Below the pieces are notes generated by a model. The model saw only the letters and a program-made list of their open reading frames with translations, was not told the DNA's origin and made no database searches. The position numbers were made by a program, and so were the translations under genes. Of a DNA stretch of 58,000 bases, positions 1 through 10,325 are shown in pieces. Origin of the DNA: Adiantum capillus-veneris (Eukaryota; Streptophyta; Polypodiopsida; Polypodiales; Pteridaceae); contig CM043952.1 in the NCBI GenBank assembly GCA_014529385.2, positions 63,914,870 to 63,972,869 of the forward strand. The letters run 5' to 3'. Position 1 is the first letter of the stretch. Each line of letters begins with the position of its first letter.

Positions 1-78
1 GCCGGTGGCCGCTTTCAAAGGCGAACTTGTCTTCTCAAGGGCGGCCACACATGGGCGTATTGGAGAGTCCATTTGGAA
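1..78 (+). mobile_element. LTR fragment of Copia family 1 (probably element C, 5' LTR)
   Basis: This stretch matches the GC-rich middle of the Copia family-1 LTRs seen complete at 22932-23645 and 9008-9827: GCCGGTGGCC, then TTGTCTTCTCAAGGGCGGCC, then ACACATGGGCG and TTGGAGAGTC. The match breaks off near position 78, where unrelated AT-rich DNA begins. It is most simply the surviving part of the 5' LTR of element C, whose pol resumes at 1963-2052 and 20267 onward, but the rest of that LTR, the primer site and gag are not visible. It could instead be a separate solo-LTR fragment. Confidence 0.6.
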
Positions 79-92
79 TTGGGATGAGTGTG

Positions 93-275
93 TGTTCTCT
101 TTTACTCTAATCTTTCTAATGGATTAGTAAGATTCAATTAACTTTAGAAAAGATGTGTGTGTATGTTTTCTCTTAGAAAAGAATGTGTGTGTGTTCTCTT
201 TTACTCTAATCTTCTAATGGATTAGTAAGATTCAATTAACTTTAGAAAAGATGTGTGTATATGTTTTCTCTTACT
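93..275 (+). repeat. Tandem duplication, about 97-bp unit, two copies
   Basis: The sequence GTGTGTTCTCTTTTACTCTA followed by ATCTTTCTAATGG and AGTAAGATTCAATTAACTTT is present twice, starting near 93 and near 190. The copies differ by a few single-base changes. The unit looks like a local slippage or unequal-exchange duplication in AT-rich DNA. No coding potential. Confidence 0.8.
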
Positions 276-741
276 CTAATCTCTCTAAGTATACCTACTC
301 TCTCTAGATAGTACATCTTCACTATTAACTTATGCATAGTTAATTGAAAGTTAATACATAAGAGAACTCATCATATTCTTATTATACATGATGAAATTCT
401 CATTCACCAATTTTATTGTCAATTAGATTAAGTAGAATTTTGAATAATGCTAAAAATTGATTTAGTTGAAGTATAGAAATTGAAGTTAGAATTGGATTAG
501 AAATGTGAAGCATAAAAGTAATGTATTCCTAAACTTTCACTCATAGTTTACACATTTAATTTTTGATTAATTACGATTAGCAAATATTTGATGTATAGAA
601 ATTAGATGTAAAACAACAACATAAGTGTGAATCCGAGTTGGCGAGGGTTCAAATTACAGACTCTCTTTGGAAACAAGAGATTACTAGGGAAATTGATCAA
701 TTTAAAGTTCTAAGTGTATAACATAAGTGTAGTACAAAAAA

Positions 742-1065
742 ATGGCTCCAAAGCGTGCTCGAACCCAAAGCGCTAATGATCATGAAGCTGGTACAAGTAA
801 CGGTGGAACCCCTGCGGAACATGCTATGTCTCCACCAATCGGACCAATCAGAGCTATGGTACAGGTTAGTATTGCAGTTCAAGTTATGCATCATTGCATA
901 TGCGAGACCATAGGAATATATTATATACCTTATGAAAAGAAAACACGCACCGAAACCACGGGGCTTAACCCCAAGACACTCGTCATATGTTTGACAAGTA
1001 GGAAAGATTGTTTGGTTAAACTAGTTGCTATAGGAAAGAATGTTTGTCCAAAACCTTCGGTATGA
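742..1065 (+). pseudogene. Possible gag N-terminus of a decayed LTR element
   Basis: An ATG preceded by an A-rich leader opens a 107-codon frame. The first ~42 residues (MAPKRARTQSANDHEAG..., ending PPIGPIRAMVQ) have the basic, Pro/Ser-rich character of plant Gypsy gag N-termini. After the codon for Gln42 (about position 867) the composition changes and no gag core, zinc knuckle or pol follows. The break CAG|GTTAGT looks like a splice donor, so a first exon is an alternative reading. No domain can be named. Confidence 0.25.
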
Positions 1066-1112
1066 TTTCTCTCAAGTCTCTCTACTTATTAGCGCTGATA
1101 TTATGTGGCAGT

Positions 1113-1273
1113 TGCCGAGGCGTGAGATGACGCCCAGGATGGTACCGCTGATGTTGTGGTGGGAGTACACCCAGATTAGCCCAGCTGGATACTGCAGTTT
1201 TGTTTTGCCGTGGCGTGAGGATGACGCCCAGATTGGCACCGTTGTTGCTGTGGTAGGATTACGTCCATATTAG
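1113..1273 (+). repeat. Imperfect direct repeat, about 68-bp unit
   Basis: Two related blocks begin TTGCCGAGGCGTGAG (near 1113) and TTGCCGTGGCGTGAG (near 1207). Both continue with ATGACGCCCAG and end in a CC(C)A(G/T)ATTAGC tail. They are separated by ~25 bp. Such duplicated blocks are common in U3 regions of LTRs, and a TATA-like stretch follows at about 1327, but no LTR boundary is clear. Confidence 0.6.
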
Positions 1274-1962
1274 CACAATGAGTACTTGTCAAGCGGTATG
1301 GGACGCTCATGAGGACAAGGGTTTTTATAAATAATGTATATACCGATCGGACATAATAGCGCCAGTAGAGATTCTTGAGTGAACCTAATCCAAGGGTTGT
1401 TGGTTTAAAATTGGACGACTTCTTGTTTGATTATTGTTTGTAATACTGTTTGAAGGGCTGTTTTAACGAACCAGTATCACAAATAAAGTAAAGGAACATG
1501 TATGTTTAAACAGTGTGGTAGTAATTAGATAACAAAAGAAGGGTGAGTGTGGTGTGGAAAGTGGGAGAAATGATACCCCGACGGTATCATTCTACGGACG
1601 GGTGGACCCGATGAGTCGGGTAACTTTCCAACGCTAGAAATTGTTTTTTGTAAGTCATAAATCTTAAAAGAGACAAACCTTGGCGGCTATGCTTCTGAAA
1701 CATGGGGAAAAAAGCGCACAGGTTGCTCACTCTAAGATTTATACTTTTAGGTATAATTGATTATAGATAGTTTTTAGATAGGGTTATGGTGGTCACGCTC
1801 GGCCATAGCGAGATAGGACCAATCCTTCACTAACGGTTCATGCCTGTGGCTACGTAGTAGCTAAGGCAATGTCCGTTGGTTTTTCTTTTTTTGGATTGGA
1901 GACCTATCAAAGGTACTCCACTCCTCTCAAAAAGGGGCACGGACCTCACACTGGTTTCCTAA

Positions 1963-2052
1963 GGACAAAAGGTTGGTACACTTTACTTGTGTACTATTAG
2001 CTTGCAATCTTCAACTTGTGCAATAACTACAAAAGTAGACAGTCCAGTGTGG
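1963..2052 (+). pseudogene. Element C pol fragment (left of insertion A): end of protease/GAG-pre-integrase linker
   Basis: Thirty in-frame codons read GQKVGTLYLCTISL... and end ...TTKVDSPVW at 2052, immediately before the LTR of element A. The Copia GAG-pre-integrase motif resumes in the same phase at 20267 as WHYRLGHMSTKG. Joining the two sides gives the usual arrangement (G-x-LYL, a short linker, then W-H-x-R-L-G-H), so this is the left half of C's pol split by A. Upstream of 1963 the frame holds a stop and no recognisable Copia sequence. Confidence 0.7.
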
Positions 2053-2884
2053 TGATGGGGGCTTTTCACAAGCCAAGCTCCCATACCCCTCTTCTCTCGT
2101 CCCCACCCCATGAAAACCCCCTCTTACGGAGGGAGTGATAAAAGGCATTGAAAAAAGTAAGAAAAAATAAAGTATGATTATGTAAATATATGAGAAAGGT
2201 AAAATAGGCCACCTCATGCCTGCGGGGAAGCCCATCCCCACCTTGCCTCCTTTTTCTTCACTGTTGCTCCGCCGTGTGTCCCTTTTCCTCTCCTCCACTC
2301 AAAAGGTCAACCCCCTCTCTCTTCCCCTTGTCGTTTCTCCTTTCTCTCTCCCCTCAAGCTACCCCACCTCTCACCAATAATGCATTCTAACTCACCAATA
2401 ATGCACCCTAACTCACATGCAACTTATCTTATCTTCCAAAATAGTATACCCCACCTCCCCTTTCTCTCTCCTATCATATCCCATGACCCAAATACCCCCC
2501 CTCTCTCTCTAAAGGGCGCCATGTCTCTTGTCTTGTAGCTAAATAACCTCCCCCACACTCACACACACTCAGTTTCACTGAAAAAGGTGCCCACAGACCC
2601 ATCCCCACCCGGTGGTTACCTGATTTTTCTTGTGTTCACACACATCTGCACACAGATTCACCTCTGAACACACTCCCCTCTCTCCCCTCTTGTAATTACT
2701 TTATTCTCCATGTCACCTCTCACTTTTTTTCATCAACCCATCTCTCTCTCTTAGTCTCTCTCTCATGAGACTGTTGTTCTGGCACATATACACACAGCCA
2801 GACAAGTGGGGCCCGCAGTCACATGGCCTATGTAGATAATGATTTCTTCATTTCTAAATTCTAGAATTTCTCCCCCCTCCTCCC

Positions 2885-2894
2885 CTATATAAAG
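2885..2894 (+). promoter_or_regulatory. TATA box of element A 5' LTR
   Basis: CTATATAAAG is followed about 20-35 bp later by TCACACTTCACACACACA, a plausible transcription start region. The same box is present in the 3' LTR at 8835-8844. Function is inferred from position. Confidence 0.6.
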
Positions 2895-3365
2895 AGGGGT
2901 CACCATCACACTTCACACACACACAACATCACCAAAGAGTACACTATGCACTGTGTGTGCCTAGTGCACACACACACACACCCACACCATCACCATCACC
3001 GCAATCACCATGCTCGTCTTGAGCATGACCTCTACACCCTTGGGCTATGGAAGATGAAGGGTAGCTAAATGAATGATGATGGTCATAACCCTCGTGCGAG
3101 GGTCTTCCCCATCAGCTCCCACCTATCCGCCATGTGTTGTACCACTCTCTCCCTTCTCATTCCCCTACCCTATGCTCCCCATTTCATCGCCTTATTCTCT
3201 AAATAAAGCTTGAGGTTTTGTGAGTATGTTTTCTTGCAATGTTTTGCCCATGTGAGGTGTGCGGAATCGCCACCTAGTCTTGTGTTTGGAGTGAGCTTGT
3301 GTATGTGTGAAGGGTGTGCGGATTCGCCATCCTTCTGTGGTGCCTAAGTACTAAGCCGCTATACC

Positions 3366-3370
<5 letters not shown>

Positions 3371-3412
<42 letters not shown>
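3371..3412 (+). repeat. (CT)n microsatellite in element A 5' LTR
   Basis: About 21 CT units lie in the U5-side part of the LTR. The matching tract in the 3' LTR (20009-20060) is longer, showing slippage since insertion. Confidence 0.95.
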
Positions 3413-3415
<3 letters not shown>

Positions 3416-3628
3416 TGATCTCATTTCCCTTCCTCTTCATCATTACTCTCAAGCATCCATCTCTCTTGGATGAAAACTTTGTTATGGTGGTGTGTTGTTT
3501 GCGTCCTAGCCGCTGAAGCTAGGTGGTGCCCCCTGTTTGCTTTACCATGACATGCTCGAGGCGCGCCATTCGGTCCCCAGTGTTTTAGAGGCCGTCGGGG
3601 GTTCGGGGTTCGCTTTGCTCCCGTCATT

Positions 3629-3646
3629 TGGTGCCCCCACAGAGGA
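3629..3646 (+). promoter_or_regulatory. Primer-binding site of element A
   Basis: TGGTGCCCCCACAGAGGA lies two bases after the LTR end. It begins TGG, as expected for pairing with a tRNA CCA end. Element B has nearly the same site (TGGTGCCCCCACTGAGGA). I cannot name the tRNA with certainty. Confidence 0.75.
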
Positions 3647-3699
3647 TCTTTTCATGAAACCCTTCAGTTTACAAGACTGAATCCCCTAAACTATTGTGA

Positions 3700-4638
3700 A
3701 TGGATGAATGGCTAGCAGGATTTGCTAACTGGACAACAGAAGAAGAAGAGCTCCAAGCACAACTAGACGAACTCCGCATCTCCATCGAAGCTCGAGTGCC
3801 AGGCATAACGGTAATCGATTTGCAGTGGGAGAGTCAACCAACATGCCAAACCCAGTGGATATACATAGGCCAAGTGCCAAGAAGAAGAAGGAGAAGGTCG
3901 AAACCATGTCCGCAACCTACAACCAACCCACAACAACAAAATGGAAGGAGCTCTACACAATAGAGAATCAACACTATTCTACTTTGAGAATCGGGTAACT
4001 CAAGTCACCGAGGTAATTATCACAGTCAGTTTTCAAGTCGCACCTGATGCTGCAGCACAGATAACGGAATCATTGGCTCACACTCTCACTAGAGAAACTA
4101 GGGATCTGCTGAGTTTGTTTCAGGAAAGAACACCACCCTCTCCCACAAGCTTGGACAGTGATTAAGCACCTCTAAGCTTCACATGAATCAGTAAAACCTA
4201 CCTCAAGACAGATCACACATACCAACACGTGTACGCTCAATCAAGGTAATTCTGGACTTGAAGGCTCACTACCAGCACGTCATTGACACCATGCTGGGTG
4301 GGGAGCGGTTTTTTGAGGTTCTGGCATCAGATCAACCATTTGTCTTACCTTTGGTACAAGGCAATGTACCGTTTGAAGTTTAATCTATGTCCTAGTATAA
4401 AAGGGTATACACGCCTCCTTGTAAAGAACAATATGCCACCTATGAGTCCAAATTTGTGGATTTGTGGGAACGGTGGGTTGAGTCACTGGCAAGGGGAAAA
4501 GCTGCACCCGATTTCCTAAAAAAAGATCGGTTCATGCATGGCTTATGGCCGCTTCTCAAGGAGAAGGTGAAAGGTAGATTCCCAGCTACGTACGAGTTAG
4601 CCATTGAGATTGCTCGCCTTAAGGACAAGAAGCTGTGA
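3700..4638 (+). pseudogene. Element A gag, N-terminal and capsid part, broken
   Basis: Three short overlapping frames (3700-3963, 3941-4165, 4456-4638) hold the remains of gag, which would package element RNA in cytoplasmic virus-like particles. The last (LWERWVESLARGKAAPDFLKKD..., ending EIARLKDKKL) matches the C-terminal half of the retrotransposon gag core, as does the better preserved gag of B (MMQKDRFLAGLWENIRWRVE). Frameshifts and stops separate the pieces, so no full product can be made. A stop at 4636-4638 cuts it from the nucleocapsid ORF that follows directly. Confidence 0.7.
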
Positions 4639-5235
4639 ATGAAAGCCAAAGAAACCGAGTCAACAGAAGCAGGAACATCGCGTCGACCAGCAACTACAAC
4701 AACCACCATTCCACCACCACCACCGGCTCTTGGGGTAAGAGATGACCAACAAGATATGTTGGCCCATATTACTGACCAAGTGCAGAATTTGTCTGTCCAC
4801 TTAATACAGCAAGGGAGGAGTCAAGAAAGAGGTCAAGACCCTAGAAGAGCACGACGACAAAACAGGGAGTATCATTGCTACAACTGCGGAGAAAACGGTC
4901 ACGGTATGTACTACTGTCCCAAACCACGACAAAACTATAATAGAGGAGGTAGGAGGAACCAATTGTCACCCCTTAGAGAAAGAACACCCCCACCCCGAGC
5001 ACCAGCCCCACCAACACAAATTCTACGTCCACCCCAGACACCACTACAAGCATCCATCCCACCTTTTCCACCATCCCCACCACTTGATCGCCCTGTAAAC
5101 ATCATAAGGCTAGAAGAGAAAGGAAAACCACTTGAAGCCATGACTGTGAAAAGAGCTATGAGGGAGAAAGCTACACAATCAGATGATGAGAGAAGCATGA
5201 GAGGAGAGACTAGCAAGAGGCCATCCAGGCCATGA
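4639..5235 (+). pseudogene. Element A nucleocapsid part of gag (CCHC zinc knuckle)
   Basis: A 198-codon frame contains a canonical CCHC knuckle (CYNCGENGHGMYYC, from residue 80) for binding element RNA. Basic and then very Pro-rich stretches follow (PPPRAPAPP and similar, residues ~115-155). It begins straight after the capsid frame stop, so it is the downstream part of the same gag, separated by a stop. The frame ends at 5235, a few bases before the protease frame, which lies in another phase; in B the same parts are fused in one ORF. The split is therefore decay. Confidence 0.75.
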
Positions 5236-5241
5236 CGGAAA

Positions 5242-6936
5242 TTGGGCATCACCGACTTCCTTCTAGGGGAAAGTTCTAAGCCCTATGATCTAACATTGGA
5301 TGTGGCAGAGCAAGGACCGAAGATTACATGGCCACAGCTGCTACATCTTGTACCTAAAGTAAGGCGACAATGGTCTAAAATGGTAAGTACAAGACGCTCC
5401 AAAACAAAGGTAGCCGGAGCAATTTCGGGATGCAACATGGATGACATCATTCCAATTGTCGACGTAAACATAAAAGGAAAGAGGGTTGGAAACACCTACA
5501 TTGATGGAGGTGCACAAATCTGTGTAATGAGCGAAGCTATGATTCTTCGATTAGGGCTCGAGGTTGACAGGCCTTCTCCATGCAAGGTAAAGATGGCAAA
5601 CAACGCAAAAGTAAAGTGTGTGGGTGTGGTAAGTGCCGTGAAAATAAAATCTTTCAACATTGAGGTAGAGGTAGATGTTTTTGTAATGCCTACTAAGGGG
5701 GAGGGCTATCCACTAATCTTGGGAAGGCCATGGTTGATGACCATGAAGGCAAAACAGGACTGGGGTACTGGCCTTCTACGCATGACCAGTAAGAAAGGGG
5801 AGACAATCTACTACGACATGAGGATTGTCAAGCAGAAGCAAATGAATCTGGAAACATCGGCAGATGAAACCACTAGCGAATCTTCCAGTTCTGAGGAGGA
5901 GACCACATCCACCGACGAAAGTGACAGTTCCATTGATGTGATGGGTATCATTATGAAGGATCCACAAAGGGTAAGCACAACTGGTGATCCATCACCAAAA
6001 GGGCAACCCAATGAAGAGGAGAGCAAATCACCTGGCCTAAGAGGAAGTAGGTTGAAGGGTATGTTGTCTACGGAATTAACACTTGAGGAGAAAGATAGTT
6101 TTTTGCAAATGTTGATGGGATTTCTTAACCTGTTCATTGAGAACTATGAAAGAATCACAAGCATTACAGTGGTGGAACATCATATTAAGCTGAAGGAAGG
6201 GGTAAAACCAGTTGTGCAAAAGCTACGACGACTGGGGGTCATACAAGAAAAGGCACTCTTGGCCGAGGTAAGGAAACTGCTGGAGGCGGGATTCATCTAT
6301 CCTGTAGAAAACTCAGAATGGGTGTCACCCGTAGTGGTGACGCCTAAAAAGAATGGTAAGTGGAGGGTCTGTGTTGACTACAAACCACTAAATGCAGCTA
6401 CAAAGAGAGACCACTTTCCTCTCCCTTTCTTGGATGAGATTCTGAATGAAGTAGCTGGTTTTGAATGCTATACCATCTGTGATGGTTATTCTGGATACTT
6501 TCAAATACGCATAGCCTTGGAAGATCAGCTAAAAACCACTTTTATCACGCCATGGGGTTGTTTTGCATACAGGGTTATGCCATTTGGTCTCACAAATGCA
6601 CCTGCCACATTCCAAAGATATGTCACATATGTTTTTCAACCGTTCTTTGGAACATCCATAAGAGTGTTCATTGATGATTTTTGTATATATAGCTCCCGTA
6701 TTTCACATTTAGAAAAGGTAACTGAAGGTTTGGCCAGGTTGCAGAGCCTAGGCGGGCAATTAAATGTGGATAAATGCCACATTGGGCAGAGTAAAGTCAT
6801 TCTACTAGGCCATGAAATTTCAGCAAAAGGTATCAACGCCGACCCAAGTAAGGTGTCCGCACTCATAGCCCTACCTTCACCAACGACCGCACGTCAAATG
6901 GTCTCTTTTCTACACGAAGGTGAGGTACTTAAGTAG
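5242..6936 (+). pseudogene. Element A protease and reverse transcriptase (Gypsy pol, partial)
   Basis: A 564-codon open frame without its own ATG. It holds a retropepsin domain with active-site region YIDGGAQIC (Asp88), where the usual Ser/Thr after Asp is Gly, and the closing LILGRPWL motif. An acidic Ser/Glu-rich linker follows (residues ~205-260). The Gypsy RT then has WVSPVVVTPKKNGKWR, PFGLTNAPATFQ and the catalytic box FIDD (residues 476-479). The frame is lost near 6920, where RT continues in another phase. The RT core looks undamaged, but the missing RNase H makes the element non-functional. Confidence 0.88.
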
Positions 6937-7165
6937 ATTCATACATCTACTATCGCAGCTTGTTCTACCACTGCAACAACTCACTCAAAGATCAACTTTC
7001 ACTTGGGACGAGGAAAGCGAACATCACTACAACAAGGTAAAGGAGGTCTTAGCCACCCTGCCAACTATCTCACCACCTAAGTGGGATGAAAAATTCTATG
7101 TCACCTCAAGTGTTGGTAATGACTCATTGAAAATGGGGTATCGATGCCATTGGGCCATTACCTAG
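6920..7165 (+). pseudogene. Element A end of RT and start of RNase H, truncated by deletion
   Basis: Continues the RT connection region (RYLSRFIHLLSQLVLPLQQL) into the first residues of the first RNase H (FYVTSSVGNDS). At about 7120-7135 the reading jumps to the integrase core: WGIDAIGPLPRANSGK is readable in another phase from about 7131. Compared with B, the first RNase H, the archaeal-type RNase H and the HHCC zinc finger of integrase are missing, roughly 1.2 kb. This deletion, not point decay, is what disabled A. Confidence 0.8.
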
Positions 7166-7985
7166 GGCCAACTCAGGAAAATTATACATTATAATGGGGG
7201 TTGACTACATGACTAGATGGGCAAAGGCTACATCCACCACTAAAATCACAGCGGTAGAGGTAGCTAAATTCATCTATAAGCACATATGTTGTAGGTTTGG
7301 CACACCTTTAGAGATCATCTTTGATAGAGGGCCAGGTTTCAAAGCAGACTTGGTAGGAGAATTAATGCAGAAACTGGGCATTACAAGGAGGCACTCTTCA
7401 CCATATTACCCTCAATGTAATGGCCTAGTTGAAAAGGTAAATGGAATGGTTTCTAAAATTATTACCAAGCAGGTAAACAATCATCCTGGAGACTGGGATA
7501 AGTACCTACTACCAGCTTTATGGGCCTATAGAACTTCATTCCGTACATCCTTGGGATTCACACCGTATCATCTAGTATTTGGTAAGGAAGTAATCTTGCC
7601 CATTGAAGTGCAACCACAAAGTCTCAGAGTAATGGCAAGCCAACTTCAACAGCCCAACATGCATTTGAGAGATCACATCATCAACTTGGAAAGACTGCAG
7701 CTGGACAGAGAAGAAGCAATAAATTATTATGCGGCACAAGCCGAGCATAGACGGCTTAGCTTTAACCAGCATCTCCGGCAAAAAGTCAGGAAGAAGAATG
7801 CCAATGGAAGCTACCAGCTTATGGAGACTGATGGAAAACTTCATAAAACCAGGGTAAATGGTTGGCGACTTAAACCTTATTTTCTTCGATTTGACCAAGC
7901 TCCACCTATTGACATTCCAGATGAGGACACACCATCAGCCGCCACCTCCGACGATAATGATCAAACAGATGAGCTAGAGACATGA
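7131..7985 (+). pseudogene. Element A integrase catalytic core and C-terminus, with internal deletion
   Basis: Integrase inserts the cDNA into chromosomes. The first catalytic Asp is in WGIDAIGPLP just upstream of the 263-codon frame (ATG 7194). The second is in IIFDRGPGF (residue 44) and the Glu is in GLVEKVNG. The C-terminal part jumps from KVRKK straight to NGSYQLMETDG. Compared with B, about 40 residues of the SH3-like region are missing in frame. The tail is acidic (DDNDQTDELET). The polypurine tract follows at once. No chromodomain is seen. Confidence 0.82.
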
Positions 7986-7996
7986 ATGCCTCTAGC

Positions 7997-8013
7997 GAAA
8001 AGGGGAGAACTAA
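7997..8013 (+). other. Polypurine tract of element A
   Basis: GAAAAGGGGAGAAC lies directly upstream of the 3' LTR start at 8014, the position where plus-strand DNA synthesis is primed. Confidence 0.8.
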
Positions 8014-9007
8014 TGATGGGGGCTTTTCACGTGCCAAGCTCCCATACCCCTCTTCTCTCATCCCCACCCCATGAAAACCCCCTCTTAGGGAGGTAGTGAT
8101 AAAAGGCATTGGAAAAAGTAAGAAAAAATAAAGTATGATTATGTAAATATATGAGAAAGGTAAAATAGGCCACCTCATGCCTGCGGGGCAACCCATCCCC
8201 ACCTTGCCTCCTTTTTCTTCACTGTTGCCCCGCCGTGTGTCCCTTTTCCTCTCCTCCACTCAAAAGGTCAACCCCCTCTCTCTTCCCCTTGTCCTTTCTC
8301 CTTCTCTCTCCCCTCAAGCTACCCCACCTCTCACCAATAATGCATTCTAACTCACCAATAATGCACCCTAACTCACATGCAACTTATCCTATCTTCCAAA
8401 ATAGTATACCCCACCCCCCCTTTCTCTCTCCTATCATATCCCATGACCCAAATACCCCCCTCTCTCTCTAAAGGGTTCCATGTCTCTTGTCTTGTAGCTA
8501 AATAACCTCCCCCACACTCACACACACTCAGTTTCACTGAAAAAGGTGCCCACAGACCCATCCCCACCCGGTGGTTACCTGATTTTTCTTGTGTTCACAC
8601 ACATCTGCACACAGATTCACCTCTGAACACACTCCCCTCGTGTAATTACTTTATTCTCCATGTCACCTCTCACTTTTTTTCATCAACCCATCTCTCTCTC
8701 TTAGTCTCTCTCTCATGAGACTGTTGTTCTGGCACATATACACACAGCCAGACAAGTGGGGCCCACAGTCACATGGCCTATGTAGATAATGATTTCTTCA
8801 TTTCTAAATTCTAGAATTTCTCCTCCCTCCTCCCCTATATAAAGACGGGTCACCATCACACTTCACACACACACAACATCACCAAAGAGTACACTATGCA
8901 CTGTGTGTGCCTAGTGCACACACACACACACCCACACCATCACCATCACCGCAATCACCATGCTCGTCTTGAGCATGACCTCTACACCCTTGGGCTATGG
9001 AAGATGA
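8014..9007 (+). repeat. 3' LTR of element A, part 1 of 3
   Basis: Near-identical to 2053-3052 of the 5' LTR, including the TATA box at 8835-8844. It is cut by element D at the sequence GATGA (9003-9007), which is duplicated on the other side of D at 10956-10960. Confidence 0.93.
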
Positions 9008-9249
9008 TGTTAAGTATGGAGCTTAATTTACCCTTGTAATTTTCTGTGGTAAAAGCGCACATTTGTAAGGCCCCCATTATGAGGAGAAGCCATCGTGCAT
9101 GAAGGAAAATCACTCACCGGAAACCAAAATTTTCACGGACAAGAATCAGGGGCAACTTTAAAGGCCTCGGGGGCGGAGGCCCCCGAGACTTTCTTTCGCC
9201 GGAATATTATGGCCGGACGGCGGCCGAAAAGAGGTCGAAAAACAACCGA

Positions 9250-9352
9250 TCGGTTGGCCGGTGGCCGGTAGTCAATGGCCGATGGCCGGTTGTCGGAAGT
9301 CAATGGCCGGTGGCCGGTGGCCGAATTCAATGGCCGGTGGCCGAATTCAAAG
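9250..9352 (+). repeat. GGCCGGT minisatellite in the Copia family-1 LTR
   Basis: Short direct repeats built on ATGGCCGGTGGCCG recur at least six times in about 100 bp in U3, upstream of the TATA box. The D 3' LTR (10332-10470) has a different arrangement, including a duplicated GGACGGCGGCC unit, and C has fewer copies. This is the most GC- and CpG-rich patch of the left half of the window. Confidence 0.8.
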
Positions 9353-9473
9353 GCGGACTTGTCTTCTCAAGGGCGGCCACACATGGGCGGATTGGAGGGT
9401 CCGATTTGGACTTATTCGCACAAGGGCGGCTACACATGGCTGTCTCTCATAAGAGAGGGCAGCCCTTTTGGCC

Positions 9474-9480
9474 TATAAAA
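9474..9480 (+). promoter_or_regulatory. TATA box of element D 5' LTR
   Basis: GGCCTATAAAAGGAGGCC is conserved word for word in all three family-1 LTRs (also at about 10591 and 23323), which supports it as the core promoter. Confidence 0.7.
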
Positions 9481-9680
9481 GGAGGCCATTTCTACACACA
9501 TTTCATAGTGTAAAGTTGATGCAACAAGGTGAGTGTGAGGTGGTGAGAGTGAAGCAAGGCGGGAGCTCCATTAAGGGTATAATCCCTTTGTAAACTACTT
9601 CTTGTTTTGAAGTACTAAAGCCATTGAGTGGCTGCTTTCCCGTGGACGTAGCCCACATTGGGTGAACCACGTATATCGTG

Positions 9681-9684
<4 letters not shown>

Positions 9685-9740
<56 letters not shown>
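9685..9740 (+). repeat. (CT)28 microsatellite, element D 5' LTR
   Basis: A pure dinucleotide run between CGTGTGTA and ACTCTATAATC. The same site in the D 3' LTR has 31 units and in C only a short interrupted run. Confidence 0.97.
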
Positions 9741-9743
<3 letters not shown>

Positions 9744-9829
9744 CTATAATCTCGTGTATATAAATCTGTCTCTCTCCATTAAGTAATCTACTCAATTATC
9801 TATTTAGCTACGTCTTATTTCCTAACAAC

Positions 9830-9841
9830 TGGTATCAGAGC
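9830..9841 (+). promoter_or_regulatory. Primer-binding site of element D
   Basis: TGGTATCAGAGC, the usual plant Copia site complementary to the 3' end of initiator methionine tRNA, two bases after the LTR end. Confidence 0.9.
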
Positions 9842-9900
9842 AAGGTTTGCTCGTAGCTAAATTATCTCAAGGAAAGGATTCCTTGAATTGAGTGGGAGTT

Positions 9901-10325
9901 ATGGCGGAGGAAGGGAAGCTCAAGATTGAGAAGTTCAATGGCAAAAACTACCAACATTGGAAGATGCAGATTGAAGACTATCTCTACCAGAAGGACCTCT
10001 ATTTGCCACTAGGCGGTCTTGCAAAGAAGCCCGCAACAATGGCAGATGAAGCATGGATTGTCCTTGATCGAAAGGCACTAGGAACAATTCGTTTAAGCTT
10101 GGCGTCAACGGTGGCCTTCAATGTTTCGGAGATGAAGACCACGGAGGACTTGATGAAGTCACTTGACGACTTCTACGAGAAACCATCGGCATCCAATAAG
10201 GTATTTCTTATGAAGCGCTTGTTCAATCTAAAGATGGCAGAAAATGGTTCAGTTGCAGAACACCTAAATGACTTTAACACAAACATAAGTCAACTTCGAT
10301 CAGTGAAAATCAATTTCAATGACGG
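9901..10325 (+). pseudogene. Element D gag, first ~140 codons (Copia gag, truncated)
   Basis: The ATG at 9901 opens MAEEGKLKIEKFNGKNYQHW, the typical start of plant Copia gag (gag-polypeptide of LTR copia-type, UBN2-like). It continues through the helical core, with FLMKRLFNLKMAENGSVAEH matching the family pattern, to residue ~140 (VKINFND). At 10326 it runs into LTR sequence, and the frame carries on through the LTR to 10569 as nonsense (GGILWPDGGRTAAEKW...). The normal length would be well over 250 codons with a zinc knuckle, both absent. This fragment stands in for the gag of element C, whose own gag is not in the window. Confidence 0.88.

Larger units (their letters stand above)
79..1962. 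other. Unassigned AT-rich segment between LTR scrap and element C pol
   Basis: I cannot assign this segment to a family. It contains a tandem duplication (93-275), a short gag-like start (742-868), an imperfect direct repeat (1113-1180 and 1207-1273), a TATA-like stretch near 1327-1345, and two short hairpins near 1571-1620. The mix of LTR-like features suggests one or more decayed LTR elements that replaced the 5' half of element C. That is inference. Confidence 0.3.
2053..3626 (+). repeat. 5' LTR of element A (1574 bp)
   Basis: It is repeated almost exactly from 8014 onward and begins TGATGGGGGC and ends TTGCTCCCGTCA. It carries a TATA box (CTATATAAAG, 2885-2894), CA-rich tracts around 2917-2985, and a (CT)n microsatellite at 3371-3412. 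It is followed at 3629 by the primer-binding site. The length is long for a Gypsy LTR but ordinary for Tat and Ogre relatives. Confidence 0.93.
9008..9827 (+). repeat. 5' LTR of element D (820 bp)
   Basis: Starts TGTTAAGTATGG and ends TTTCCTAACA. It includes a GC-rich minisatellite (9250-9352), a TATA box (TATAAAA, 9474-9480) and a (CT)28 tract (9685-9740). The family is shared with C (22932-23645), and the TATA surroundings are identical. Confidence 0.93.

Noticed and set aside
618-660. tRNA-derived SINE, from GAGTTGGCGAGGGTTCAAATT
   Set aside because: Resembles a B box, but no A box upstream and no SINE tail or target duplication.
1571-1625. Possible hammerhead ribozyme (CCCGATGAGTCGGG with nearby GAAA-like words)
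   Set aside because: The core reads CCGATGAG, not CTGATGAG, and no closing GAAA with matching stem lies at the right place. It is only a 5-bp hairpin with a TGAG loop.
8235-8471. Pro/Ser-rich frames in the LTRs of A (also 2240-2480 and minus strand 7906-8259)
   Set aside because: Low-complexity CT-rich LTR sequence; frames differ between the two LTR copies.
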